A DNA stretch of 64,000 bases from Chryseobacterium sp. JJR-5R (GTDB lineage Bacteria > Bacteroidota > Bacteroidia > Flavobacteriales > Weeksellaceae): contig NZ_CP139137.1 of NCBI RefSeq assembly GCF_034047335.1, forward strand, positions 2,666,001 through 2,730,000, in the 5' to 3' direction. Both the position numbers and the translations under genes were made by a program. Each line of letters opens with the position of its first letter. Within the stretch, counting starts at the first letter, position 1. The notes beneath the pieces were generated by a model that saw only the letters and a program-made list of their open reading frames with translations, ran no database searches and was not told the DNA's origin. This document shows, in pieces, positions 45,641 through 54,824 of the stretch.

Positions 45641-46378
45641 TTACGTCAGGTCAAGTTCATCGAAGTCCTTAATTTCAGATAACACAACAGGTTTCTGAGC
45701 CTTAATCTTTGTCCAGGTTTCTTTAAAAACCTCTTCTCCGCTGTCCGCATCCTTATTTGTATTCTCTTTGAACTGTTTTTTGCCGGTCAGGAAATTGATA
45801 CTCGTTTCGCTGTTGATCACCGGACCGAAATTATCGCTGGAATCATAACCTATCAGTTGGAAATCAGAATTCCTGTACTGGAAAGTATAAGTCCAGTAAC
45901 CGTACCTTCCGTGTCCGTAATGGATATATAATTTATTCTTCTCTACCGATACGTCGAGTTCCGGGGCAAAATAAATCCCGCCGTCTTCATTTTCTGAAGA
46001 AAAACAGGTCTTATTCTCTGTGATCAGCTGGTAACTGTCGTTTTTGGTTTTAAACAGCACAATAATGCCGCGGCGGTTCCGGTCCAGTGTTCCCCGGTAT
46101 TTATCCATAACCACTTTATCTTTTTCCGTTCCTTTGATGATCAGGATATCATCATTCATTCCGTCATTATTCAGGTCTCCCTGAATTTCATCGAACAGCA
46201 CAAACCCTTCCGGCAGGAAATCCGCCGGTTTTTTCTTTTCCTCAACTTTTATATGGTCTTTTACTGCTTTTTCAAGAGACTGTGCTTCATTTCCGGCAGC
46301 AGGCGGCAGCTTATCTTTTTTTGATTCTTTACAGCCTGCTGAAAACATCAGGGCAATTATTAAAACAGGTATCCTCAT
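45641..46378 (-). CDS. Hypothetical lipoprotein
   Basis: The 245-residue protein has a lipoprotein signal with lipobox FSAGC (Cys about 16), a Lys/Glu-rich linker, and a globular part with GDLNNDGMNDDILII, an FG-GAP or calcium-loop-like segment, and YGHGRYGYWTYTFQYRN. It is probably anchored to the inner face of the outer membrane. Its start is 9 bases after the ppc stop, so it is likely read from the ppc promoter. Function unknown. Confidence 0.7.
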   Translation of the reverse strand: MRIPVLIIALMFSAGCKESKKDKLPPAAGNEAQSLEKAVKDHIKVEEKKKPADFLPEGFVLFDEIQGDLNNDGMNDDILIIKGTEKDKVVMDKYRGTLDRNRRGIIVLFKTKNDSYQLITENKTCFSSENEDGGIYFAPELDVSVEKNKLYIHYGHGRYGYWTYTFQYRNSDFQLIGYDSSDNFGPVINSETSINFLTGKKQFKENTNKDADSGEEVFKETWTKIKAQKPVVLSEIKDFDELDLT

Positions 46379-46387
46379 ATTTAAATT

Positions 46388-48922
46388 TTAAGCTGAATTC
46401 CTGCTTGCATTAATATTCCCGAACAGCGAGCGCATCACCAGTTTCTCATAAGCTTCCCTGTTTCCTTCACCTTTCTGGATTTTCATCAGGGCATACTGCT
46501 GGATACTCAGCAACGGCAGTACGATCTTCTCACGGATTTTCACGGATTTCCTTGATAAGGCATCTTCTTCCTGAAGCATGGCAAAACCGGTCAGTTCCAG
46601 CATGATTTCCTTGGAAAGCCGGTATTCATCAAACAAGACCGTCCAGAACGGGCCGAATTTAGGGTTGTTTTTAATATAATAGGTCAGCGGGAAATACGTT
46701 TTATTCATACTCATCATGGAGTTGAGCACCAGCGTTCTGAAAAAGTCTGAGCCTTTGTATAATTCCCTCACCTCATCAAACCTTCCCTGTTCCTTAACCT
46801 GCTGCATGGCAAACCCGAAACCGAAAAACCCGGGAACATTCTGTTTCAGCTGTGCCCAGGATCCTACAAACGGGATGGCTCTCAGGTCTTCGAATTTAAG
46901 CTCGTTTCCGCTGCCTCTTTTTGACGGGCGGCTTCCGATATTGGTCCTTCCGTAATATTCCAGCGTGCTCATTTCCTGAAGATAGGGCACAAACATAGGA
47001 TGCGCTTTAAGATCCGAATATTTCTGATAGCTGATATCGGACAATTCTATCATCAGGGTCCGTTCTTGTTCCGTTAAATCTTTTTTGGCATTTTTAAAGA
47101 CATCATTTTCCACACCGGCCGTCAGAAGCTGCTCAAAGTTGTATTTCGCCTGTTCCTTGTTCCCGAAGATACTGGTAATGGTCTGTCCCTGAATCGTCAA
47201 TTCAATCTTATTATTGGCAATGGTGCTTCCCTGCGAAGCATAAAAGTCATGGGTTTTTCCGCCTCCTCTCGCCGGCGGCCCGCCTCTTCCGTCAAAGAAC
47301 ACCACTTTAACCCCGTTCTGTTCAGAAAGCGCGGTAAGAAGTTCTTTGGCTTTGTAAATCTCCCAGTTGGCCTTCAGGTATCCGCCGTCTTTGGTTCCGT
47401 CTGAAAAGCCCAGCATAATGGTCTGCTGGTTCCCCCTTCCTTCCAGGTGTTTCTGGTACACCGGGTTCCGGTACAGCTCGCTCATTACATTTTCTGCATT
47501 GGCCAGGCCTTCCATGGTTTCAAAAAGCGGAACAATATCCATATTGATCTCTTCATCTTTATACCCGCATATCCTGAAGAATGCATAGACATTCATAACG
47601 TCTTTCACGGCATCGGAATTGGAAATAATGTACCTGTTCATTCCCCTTGTGCCGTTCATTTGCTGGATTTGCGCGATCTGCGTAACCGTAAGCAAAGTAT
47701 CTTTAACAATATCTTCAAAGTCTTCCGGATCAACCGTTTCAGACATCTGAATCAGGTGATTGAACTTTTCTTCATAGCCGGCTTCTGTATTCCCGGATGT
47801 TTTGGCAAAAACTTCATCAATAACGGCCTGGTGAACTCTGCTGTCCTGCCGGACATCCAATGTCGCAAAATGGGTCCCGAAAATCTTTACACGGTCCCTG
47901 AAATCAGTCAGCAGATCTACAAACAATGAATTGTGATCTTCCACAACGATCTTCTCTGCTTCGTCAATCCTTCTGATGATATCTTCCGCCGTAATTTTTT
48001 CATTCCTGAAAATGGCTGCATACAGTTCATTGCTTAATTTCCCTAAAACTTCGGAAACACCTCTGAAACTGAGCCTTCTCCGCACGGATTTGAGGTTGTT
48101 GTAATAGGCTTTTAAAATTGCGGAATGCAGTTCTTGTGCTACTCTTTTGGTAACATCCGCGGTAACGAAGGGGTTTCCGTCTCGATCACCTCCCGGCCAG
48201 AACCCCAGCTGGATTACGTCTTCATGCAAATGGAAATGATCATTGCCGAAAGTTGATTTGATCTTGGTAAAAAGCTCCCCGATGGTATCGTAATACACAT
48301 ACCTCAGATAATAGATGATGCTCATGGCTTCATCAATAGGCGTCGGCTTTTCTTTATTGACGAACGGGGTTTTCCCTAATTGCTGGAGAAGCATATCAAT
48401 ATCAGTTACCGAATCTCTGGTAATGGCATTCCTGAGATCATGCAGGATTCTCTGTACGGAATTGGGGTAAAACTGCGTGGGATGCGCCGTGAAAACAATT
48501 TTAACGGCAAAATCCTTCAGTTTCTCACGTACTTTTTCAAGCTTATGGTCCTGCAGCGAGCGTTCATATAAATGGGTTACCGTTCCTTTATCGCTCTCGG
48601 AATGCAGACCTGGAAAGGCTGCATCTTCAATACTGTCAAAAAGGACTACCTGCCTTTCGATATACTGGATGATCTTAAAAAGCAGCTCAAGCTTCTGTTC
48701 TTCCGTCTGGAGGCTGGTATGGTTTTTAAAAAATTCTTCTACGATTTCTTCAGGGGTTTTTCCTGCTTCGTAACCTGCTTTGCTTTCTTCGCAAAGAAAC
48801 GGGAGCAGCATCCCGATGTTGGTCATTTTATCATAAGGCAGGCTCATAAACAAAGAATTGTAGATCTGGAATTTATTTTCCACGATCTGCCTGAATTTTT
48901 CTGCGCGTCGGTCGTGTCTCAT
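46388..48922 (-). CDS. ppc: Phosphoenolpyruvate carboxylase
   Basis: The 844-residue protein has the PEPC signatures FTAHPTQFYPNSV (with the catalytic His), FWPGGDRDGNPFVTADVT and the C-terminal VFFDGRGGPPARGGGKTH loop (split: FFDGRGGPPARGGG), followed by SRPSKRGSGNELKFEDLRAI (split: SRPSKRGSGN). It adds bicarbonate to phosphoenolpyruvate to make oxaloacetate, an anaplerotic step. It is somewhat shorter than the about 880-residue E. coli enzyme, as expected for Bacteroidota. A lipoprotein gene follows closely. Confidence 0.94.
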   Translation of the reverse strand: MRHDRRAEKFRQIVENKFQIYNSLFMSLPYDKMTNIGMLLPFLCEESKAGYEAGKTPEEIVEEFFKNHTSLQTEEQKLELLFKIIQYIERQVVLFDSIEDAAFPGLHSESDKGTVTHLYERSLQDHKLEKVREKLKDFAVKIVFTAHPTQFYPNSVQRILHDLRNAITRDSVTDIDMLLQQLGKTPFVNKEKPTPIDEAMSIIYYLRYVYYDTIGELFTKIKSTFGNDHFHLHEDVIQLGFWPGGDRDGNPFVTADVTKRVAQELHSAILKAYYNNLKSVRRRLSFRGVSEVLGKLSNELYAAIFRNEKITAEDIIRRIDEAEKIVVEDHNSLFVDLLTDFRDRVKIFGTHFATLDVRQDSRVHQAVIDEVFAKTSGNTEAGYEEKFNHLIQMSETVDPEDFEDIVKDTLLTVTQIAQIQQMNGTRGMNRYIISNSDAVKDVMNVYAFFRICGYKDEEINMDIVPLFETMEGLANAENVMSELYRNPVYQKHLEGRGNQQTIMLGFSDGTKDGGYLKANWEIYKAKELLTALSEQNGVKVVFFDGRGGPPARGGGKTHDFYASQGSTIANNKIELTIQGQTITSIFGNKEQAKYNFEQLLTAGVENDVFKNAKKDLTEQERTLMIELSDISYQKYSDLKAHPMFVPYLQEMSTLEYYGRTNIGSRPSKRGSGNELKFEDLRAIPFVGSWAQLKQNVPGFFGFGFAMQQVKEQGRFDEVRELYKGSDFFRTLVLNSMMSMNKTYFPLTYYIKNNPKFGPFWTVLFDEYRLSKEIMLELTGFAMLQEEDALSRKSVKIREKIVLPLLSIQQYALMKIQKGEGNREAYEKLVMRSLFGNINASRNSA

Positions 48923-49301
48923 ATAACAAATGTAGGGGATTTTGATTTGAATTCAAATGGTATCCTGTTAACTAATTTAAAAATAAAAATGTATTTTTTT
49001 ATGATTATTGATTAGTTTTGACAACTTTTTAACCGGCATGGTCAAATTTAATTTCCATATTAAAACAAAGATTCTATTTATATAAAAGATGAAACTGTAG
49101 ATTATAAAATTGTTGCTTTCAATGAACATCAGCTGTATACTCTTTATAAAACACAGAAACAGATTAGGTAAGATCGCGGAATAAAACGATATCTCGATGT
49201 CGATGTATATTGATAACAGTATATTCTTTTTATTATAATTTTGAATACCAGCACCTAATGATTAACTTTACTTTACGTTTCATTTGCCTAATCCTTTTCT
49301 C
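48923..49301. other. 379-bp AT-rich intergenic stretch with no recognised gene
   Basis: Between the divergent ppc and lipoprotein genes there is no open frame of note. A TAATTTTG box at 49236-49243 matches the -7 consensus and could serve the lipoprotein gene, but it has no good partner box 19 bases upstream. Confidence 0.4.
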
Positions 49302-49706
49302 ATGAAAAAAATATTTATATTCTTTTTACTGACCTTAATTCTGACAGCCTGTGGTGACGACTGTTATAACGCTCCTCAGCCGATTGTTTTTGAATTCGTT
49401 GATGATCAGGGCGAAAATCTGATTACTAACGGAACCCTGGATCCGTTTTCGGTGAGCGACGAAAACCAGGTGGGTATACCGCTTACCAAAACTTCTGACG
49501 GCAAGGTGATTTTAGAGAATGTAGGGGCTTACAACGGGACAAAAAACTATACATTTTATTCCGCGGTCAGAGTTTTTAATTTTTCAATCCAGTCATCCGA
49601 ATTTAAAGGAGGCTGTGACGGATACCAGATTAATAAATTAACGTTTACCGGGGTAGGCATTGATGTAAAAGACGAACACGGCTATTACAAAATTATCCTG
49701 CAATAA
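49302..49706 (+). CDS. Small hypothetical lipoprotein
   Basis: From ATG 49302 (MKKIFIFFLL) the protein has 134 residues with lipobox LTAC. The mature part is beta-rich by pattern and contains three cysteines. The longer frame from 49284 adds MPNPFL and is less likely. No family recognised. It is followed 44 bases later by another secreted protein of unknown function. Confidence 0.65.
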   Translation: MKKIFIFFLLTLILTACGDDCYNAPQPIVFEFVDDQGENLITNGTLDPFSVSDENQVGIPLTKTSDGKVILENVGAYNGTKNYTFYSAVRVFNFSIQSSEFKGGCDGYQINKLTFTGVGIDVKDEHGYYKIILQ

Positions 49707-49714
49707 AACTCAGG

Positions 49715-49744
49715 ATCATCATTATCATCATCATCATCATCATC
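49715..49744 (+). repeat. (ATC)n microsatellite just before a secreted-protein gene
   Basis: About ten ATC trinucleotides with one interruption (ATT at 49721-49723) end six bases before the ATG of the 201-residue gene. The tract lies in the leader or ribosome-binding area, where length change could alter expression. Confidence 0.9.
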
Positions 49745-49750
49745 AAACCT

Positions 49751-50356
49751 ATGAAAATTATTTCAACCGTATTGTTTCTGGTATCCGGGTTACTGTTTTG
49801 CCAAAATACCGTTTACCGGGACTTTAAAAAGATTCCGGAAATCCTTGACAACCCTGAACTGCTCTACCCTTTTATCATGCCGGACAGCAAATACCAGTAC
49901 TGGTCTGTATTCCGGAATAATCCGGATCCGGATTTAGCGGTAGTCTATGAAAGCCAGATGCCGCCCTACATGACCCTTAATGATCCGGTACCGGAGAAAG
50001 GCTTTTTTCAGAAATGCCTGGGCAAAGACTGCTTCTCTTACCTTATGGCCTGTGAAAACGGACGTTCCGTGTATTTCTTGACCGAACAGCAGTTAAGGGA
50101 TTTCATAGGATCCGTGGATAATCTGCCGGAAGCTGTTCTGATTGCGAATACCTATGGTTTCAGTGTTGATGCAGACAACGGGCTGGGCAGCTCGTATAAA
50201 ACAGATGACCAATATATTTCGCTGTACCTTTCAAAAACAAAAACCTGTCCGCTGACCAAAGAATCTTTCCTGATCAGAATCAACAGGAAAACCGGGAAAA
50301 CGGACTCTAAAAGCAACGGAATTTATTTCAAAAGCAAAGAATGTATAACGGGTTAA
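49751..50356 (+). CDS. Hypothetical secreted protein
   Basis: The 201-residue protein has a hydrophobic N terminus that reads as a signal peptide (MKIISTVLFLVSGLLFCQN; a lipid-type LLFC is possible). The mature part has four cysteines (KCLGKDCF, KTCPLT, KECITG), which suggests disulfides in the periplasm. No family recognised. It lies directly behind a trinucleotide repeat. Confidence 0.6.
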   Translation: MKIISTVLFLVSGLLFCQNTVYRDFKKIPEILDNPELLYPFIMPDSKYQYWSVFRNNPDPDLAVVYESQMPPYMTLNDPVPEKGFFQKCLGKDCFSYLMACENGRSVYFLTEQQLRDFIGSVDNLPEAVLIANTYGFSVDADNGLGSSYKTDDQYISLYLSKTKTCPLTKESFLIRINRKTGKTDSKSNGIYFKSKECITG

Positions 50357-50591
50357 GATCTGAAATGCAATTTTACTGACTCATGTAAAATATTCATTAA
50401 GAAAGGTTTACTGCTGTGGGATAACAGAAGCTGTTCTTATTGATATTTTTATTTTTCAATTACATTTTGATTTTTATTAATTATCCAATTATTTGATCGT
50501 TTTTATAAAAACCGGTCATTGGGATTTTAAAACTTCTTTAACGTTGTATTCAGGCTCTATTCCGTACATTTGGATTAAATAAATCAGAACA

Positions 50592-51755
50592 ATGCTTAAT
50601 TTTGAGTTTAAGAATCCAACAAAAATACTTTTCGGGAAAGGGGAAATCGCTAAAATTTCAAAGGAAATTCCTGAAGACGCCCGAATACTGCTGATTTACG
50701 GCGGTGGCAGCATCAAAAACAACGGTGTATACGACCAGGTAAGAGAAGCCCTTGCAGACCATGAGTTTTATGAATTCGGAGGCATACCTGCAAATCCTGA
50801 ATACGAAGTCCTGATCTCTGCGCTGGATTTTATCAAAGAAAAAAACATCACCTTCCTTCTGGCAGTAGGCGGCGGTTCGGTTATTGACGGTACGAAGTTC
50901 CTGTCTGCAGCAGCCAACTATGACGGCGAGCCCTGGGAAATTTTAAAGAAACCCGTGCGGACTTTTGAAGGCGAAGGACTGCCTTTCGGAAGCATCCTTA
51001 CGTTACCGGCAACGGGTTCTGAAATGAATTCGGGCTATGTGATTTCGAGAAGGGAAACGAATGAGAAGCTGTCTTCGGGAGGCCCGGGACTTTTCCCTCA
51101 GTTTTCAGTACTGGACCCGGAAGTGGTAAGAAGTATTCCTGAGCGACAGATCGTAAACGGATTGACCGATGCCTATACCCACGTTTTGGAACAATATATG
51201 ACCACCACTTCTTCGGCAGACCTTCAGGAGAGAATTGCCGAAAGTATCCTGATCAGCATTCAGGAAACGGCTCCGAAAGTGCTGGGCGGCGATTTCGATT
51301 ATGATGCAGCCGGAAACTTTATGTGGTGCTGTACGATGGCCCTGAACGGACTGATCCAGAAAGGCGTGATTACCGACTGGGCAGTGCATGCTATGGGACA
51401 CGAGCTGACCGCCTATTTCGGAATTGACCATGCAAGGACGCTGGCCGTTATCGCTCCGTCGCATTACCGTTACAACTTTGAATCCAAGAAAGAGAAGCTT
51501 GCACAGTATGCAGAAAGGGTTTGGGGAATCAAAGGTGGGTCTGTGGAAGAAAAAGCGGAACTCGGAATTAAAAAACTGGAAGAATTTTTCCACAGCCTTC
51601 ATATTCAGACGAAGCTTTCAGAATATACAGAAGATTATAAAGGCACTGCCGAAAGGGTGGAAAAAGCATTTACGGAAAGAAACTGGGTGGGCCTTGGCGA
51701 ACACAAGGCACTGACTCCGCAGGATGCACGCCGGATTGTGGAAATGAGCTATTAA
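50592..51755 (+). CDS. Iron-containing (type III) alcohol dehydrogenase, YqhD-like
   Basis: The 387-residue protein has FGKGEIAKI, the NAD(P)-binding GGGSVIDGTKFLSAAA, and metal-ligand motifs TDAYTHVLEQYM and AVHAMGHELTAYFGIDHARTLA, as in the butanol/YqhD branch. It reduces aldehydes with NADPH, or oxidises alcohols, in the cytoplasm. GGGS favours NADP over NAD. It is a single gene; the region 50357-50591 before it shows no other feature. Confidence 0.92.
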   Translation: MLNFEFKNPTKILFGKGEIAKISKEIPEDARILLIYGGGSIKNNGVYDQVREALADHEFYEFGGIPANPEYEVLISALDFIKEKNITFLLAVGGGSVIDGTKFLSAAANYDGEPWEILKKPVRTFEGEGLPFGSILTLPATGSEMNSGYVISRRETNEKLSSGGPGLFPQFSVLDPEVVRSIPERQIVNGLTDAYTHVLEQYMTTTSSADLQERIAESILISIQETAPKVLGGDFDYDAAGNFMWCCTMALNGLIQKGVITDWAVHAMGHELTAYFGIDHARTLAVIAPSHYRYNFESKKEKLAQYAERVWGIKGGSVEEKAELGIKKLEEFFHSLHIQTKLSEYTEDYKGTAERVEKAFTERNWVGLGEHKALTPQDARRIVEMSY

Positions 51756-51991
51756 TAAAGCCGGAAACTGTAAAACAGGTTATTGGAAATATTTATTCAT
51801 CAAGCGCTTCAGAGTCTTAATAAATTAGAAACTGAAATTTAAAACAGTGATAAAATTTTTAAACGCCTGCTTTCTCTTTCCTCTTACCTTTATAAATTTG
51901 TCTTTTCTGTAACCGTTGGTTTAAAAAAGCGGAATTTCATTACTGATATTTCAAATTTATTTATATTTTAGCATATTCTAAAATTTGTGAA

Positions 51992-52453
51992 ATGAAAAAA
52001 CAGTTACTTTTATTTGCCTTTTCAGCATTGGCGCTTACTTCCTGCGAAGATGACGATATCAAGGGTTATGAAATGGATATGATGAAAGGTGAGTGGAAAA
52101 CCAGCAAGACAGAACTTATTTCCGGAAAAGACGATAAAACGGTAATTGACACTGTAGTTCCTGTAGGCTGCTCTGCGAAAAATATTACGGAGTACAGAAC
52201 GGATTATTATGCAGCATACTCCGCTTATGCAGGAGTAGGTACGGACTGCCAGTTAAGCGCTAAGTCAGAAGGCACTTACGAGTACAATGCCGACACCAAG
52301 GAACTGGTTATTAAATATGACAATGACAGCTCCAGAAAATATCAGGTGGTTGTGCTTACAAGCTCTGAAATGAAACTGAAACAGATGTTCGGAAATGTTG
52401 ATGAAGACGGAGACCAGATTATAGACGTAACGTATATCTCGTATAAGAGATAA
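51992..52453 (+). CDS. Lipocalin-like lipoprotein
   Basis: The 153-residue protein has lipobox LTSC and then MMKGEWKTSKTEL, the short GxW strand opening of the lipocalin-like families common in Bacteroidota, followed by beta-rich sequence and two cysteines (VGCSAK, TDCQL) that could pair. It is probably an outer-membrane lipoprotein. Function unknown. It ends before a clear terminator. Confidence 0.75.
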   Translation: MKKQLLLFAFSALALTSCEDDDIKGYEMDMMKGEWKTSKTELISGKDDKTVIDTVVPVGCSAKNITEYRTDYYAAYSAYAGVGTDCQLSAKSEGTYEYNADTKELVIKYDNDSSRKYQVVVLTSSEMKLKQMFGNVDEDGDQIIDVTYISYKR

Positions 52454-52471
52454 GATAAATAAAATAAGACA

Positions 52472-52497
52472 GACTCCCGGATTTGCGGGAGTTTTTT
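52472..52497 (+). terminator. Terminator after the lipocalin-like gene
   Basis: ACTCCCGG-ATTTG-CGGGAGTTTTTT, an eight-base stem with T tract. Confidence 0.85.
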
Positions 52498-52538
52498 ATG
52501 AAAAAGAATTTTAATAGAACATAAAAAATTATTAAAAA

Positions 52539-53195
52539 ATGAAGAAGACTTTAACCGCATTTTTATTGCTTACTTTCGCCCTTTTCTTTTCACAGGAAAA
52601 AAAACCGATGTTCTGGCAGGACATCCAGAACTTTAAAAAAACGGATCAGCAAGCCGCACCGCCGAAAGATGCCATTCTGTTAGTCGGAAGCTCATCTTTT
52701 ACCAAATGGACGGATGTTGACCGGTACTTTCCCGGTAAAACCATTATCAACAGAGGTTTCGGCGGTTCCAGGCTGACTGATCTCAATGATTATGCTGATG
52801 ATCTATTAAACCCTTACCAGCCCAAACAGATCATTGTGTATTGCGGGGAAAATGATTTTGCCGACAATGATCAACTCAAAGCACAAACGGTGGTTGACCG
52901 TTTTAAAACATTTTATAAAAAAATCAGATCCAGGTTTCCGAAGGTTGAGGTAGATTATATTTCCATCAAATATTCTCCGAGCCGCGAAAAGCTCTGGCCG
53001 CAGATGAAAGAAGCGAATCAAAAAATTGCCGCTTTCATGAAAAAGGAACCTAACGCAGAATATATTGACATCACTGAAGTTATGCAGGATGCTAACGGCA
53101 AGGTACGGAACGATCTTTTCGTGGAAGATATGCTTCATATGACACCGGAAGGATACCAGCTCTGGACTTCGGTCATGCTTCCTTATATGAAATAA
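52539..53195 (+). CDS. Secreted GDSL/SGNH-type hydrolase
   Basis: The 218-residue protein has a signal peptide, the block I motif LLVGSSSF (nucleophile Ser), block II with NRGFGGSRLTDL, block III YCGENDFADND and block V with DMLHMTPEGYQLW (catalytic Asp-His). It resembles lipase/acylhydrolase GDSL proteins such as platelet-activating-factor acetylhydrolase-like enzymes. Substrate unknown. The next gene is convergent. Confidence 0.88.
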   Translation: MKKTLTAFLLLTFALFFSQEKKPMFWQDIQNFKKTDQQAAPPKDAILLVGSSSFTKWTDVDRYFPGKTIINRGFGGSRLTDLNDYADDLLNPYQPKQIIVYCGENDFADNDQLKAQTVVDRFKTFYKKIRSRFPKVEVDYISIKYSPSREKLWPQMKEANQKIAAFMKKEPNAEYIDITEVMQDANGKVRNDLFVEDMLHMTPEGYQLWTSVMLPYMK

Positions 53196-53306
53196 AACAT
53201 ACACAGTGTATCTTTTGAATGTAATTATATAAAGAATAAAGAACTTACATTAATATTATAAAGCTGCGTTTCACAATTGAACCACAGCTTTCTTTATAAT
53301 TAAAGT

Positions 53307-53337
53307 AAAAACTCCCGATTTGAATCGGGAGTTTTTT
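53307..53337. terminator. Bidirectional terminator between GDSL hydrolase and helicase genes
   Basis: AAAACTCCCGATT-TG-AATCGGGAGTTTT with flanking A and T runs, lying between two convergent genes. Confidence 0.85.
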
Positions 53338-53364
53338 ATTCTGTATAATAAATTAACATACTGT

Positions 53365-54717
53365 TTATTTCTTCTTTTTAGACTTGGAGATCGCTTTTTG
53401 CTGCGCCCTGTTCGCCCCGAATTTTTTCGGCTCTTTTCTTTTTGAAGGGCCGCCCCAGTTTTCTTTCTTGTTTTTGTCTTTTTTCTCATGGAAAGCACCT
53501 CCGCCGTCATACAGTTTCACCTGCACCGGATTTTTCATAATCACCTGTTCTTCTTCAGAAGCGATTTTCTTAGGGTTTACCTTCACTTCCTCAGGGAAAC
53601 CGATAAACGTCAGCTCTTTATCCATCAGGAGCTCGATATCAAGAATCAAAGGTTCTTCCTTCTTGGTTACAAATGTCACGGCTATCCCGTTTTTATCTGC
53701 CCTACCCGTTCTGCCGATCCTGTGGATGTACTGTTCCGGGATTTCAGGGGTTTCAAAATTGACAACGTGGGTAATGTCTGAAATATCAAGGCCTCTCGCC
53801 ATCACGTCTGTTGTAATCAGGCCTCTTATTTCCTCTTTCTCAAATCTCTTCATGGCCTTCAGCCTGTAGTTCTGGGATTTATTGGAGTGGATCACGTCAA
53901 ACTGATCAGGGAAAAGCTCACTGATTTTCGTGTACAGAAGATCTGAATTCTTTTTATTGTTCGTAAAGATCAAAACTTTGGACATGTCCTGATCGCTCTT
54001 CAGCAAATGTTCAAGTAGGTTGATCTTGGTATTGAAGTTTTCTACCTTATAGGCAGTCTGTTCTATTTTTTCAAGCGGCGTACCGGATTTCGCCAGGGAA
54101 ATTTCTACCGGACCCGCGAAATATTGGTCCAGCATTTCATCTACGGCATCTGTCATGGTAGCCGAGAAAAGTATATTCTGCCGCTTGTCCTTCATCATTT
54201 CAAAAATGTGGGTCAGCTGCGGCCTGAAACCTAAGTTAAGCATTTCGTCAAATTCATCAATAATCAGCTTCTGGACTTCTTTCAGTGAAATGGCATTGTC
54301 AATGGCCAGATCCATGATCCTTCCCGGCGTGCCCACTAAGATATCACATCCGTTATTGAATAAAAGCTTTTGGGTATTGATGTTTTTCCCTCCGTAAATA
54401 CCGATTACTCTTGCAGTAAGATTTTCTGTTAATTTCTCGACAATTTCCGTTACCTGAACCACCAATTCCCGGGTAGGAACCAAAACAACAATTGTAGGGT
54501 TCCCGTTTTTATTGTATTTCCAGGTTTTAAGGACAGGCAGCAGATAGGCTAATGTTTTTCCGGTACCGGTCTGCGCAATTCCCATGACATCCCTTCCGGA
54601 AAGTATAGGCCCTATACTTTTTTCCTGAATGGGTGTAGGCTCAAACAATTCCAGGTCCGCAAGAACATCAAGAATTTTAACAGGCAGGTCAAAATCTGCA
54701 AAAGTGAGTTTTTCCAT
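53365..54717 (-). CDS. DEAD-box RNA helicase
   Basis: The 450-residue protein has a Q motif (PTPIQEKSI), motif I AQTGTGKT, Ia VPTRELVVQV, motif II as DEFD (in LIIDEFDEML) rather than DEAD, motif III FSATM, and motif VI HRIGRTGRADK. The C-terminal 80 residues are Lys-rich and disordered, ending AISKSKKKK, which should bind RNA. It is an ATP-dependent helicase for ribosome assembly or mRNA turnover. The DEFD variant is found in some bacterial family members. Confidence 0.92.
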   Translation of the reverse strand: MEKLTFADFDLPVKILDVLADLELFEPTPIQEKSIGPILSGRDVMGIAQTGTGKTLAYLLPVLKTWKYNKNGNPTIVVLVPTRELVVQVTEIVEKLTENLTARVIGIYGGKNINTQKLLFNNGCDILVGTPGRIMDLAIDNAISLKEVQKLIIDEFDEMLNLGFRPQLTHIFEMMKDKRQNILFSATMTDAVDEMLDQYFAGPVEISLAKSGTPLEKIEQTAYKVENFNTKINLLEHLLKSDQDMSKVLIFTNNKKNSDLLYTKISELFPDQFDVIHSNKSQNYRLKAMKRFEKEEIRGLITTDVMARGLDISDITHVVNFETPEIPEQYIHRIGRTGRADKNGIAVTFVTKKEEPLILDIELLMDKELTFIGFPEEVKVNPKKIASEEEQVIMKNPVQVKLYDGGGAFHEKKDKNKKENWGGPSKRKEPKKFGANRAQQKAISKSKKKK

Positions 54718-54824
54718 TTTGCAAAGATAGGCAATTAATTTTTTGCAGTTATACAGAGGAATAACATAAACGTCAAGGATGAAGATTTAAGAATGATCAA
54801 AATAAAACCCTCTTTAACCAACCC

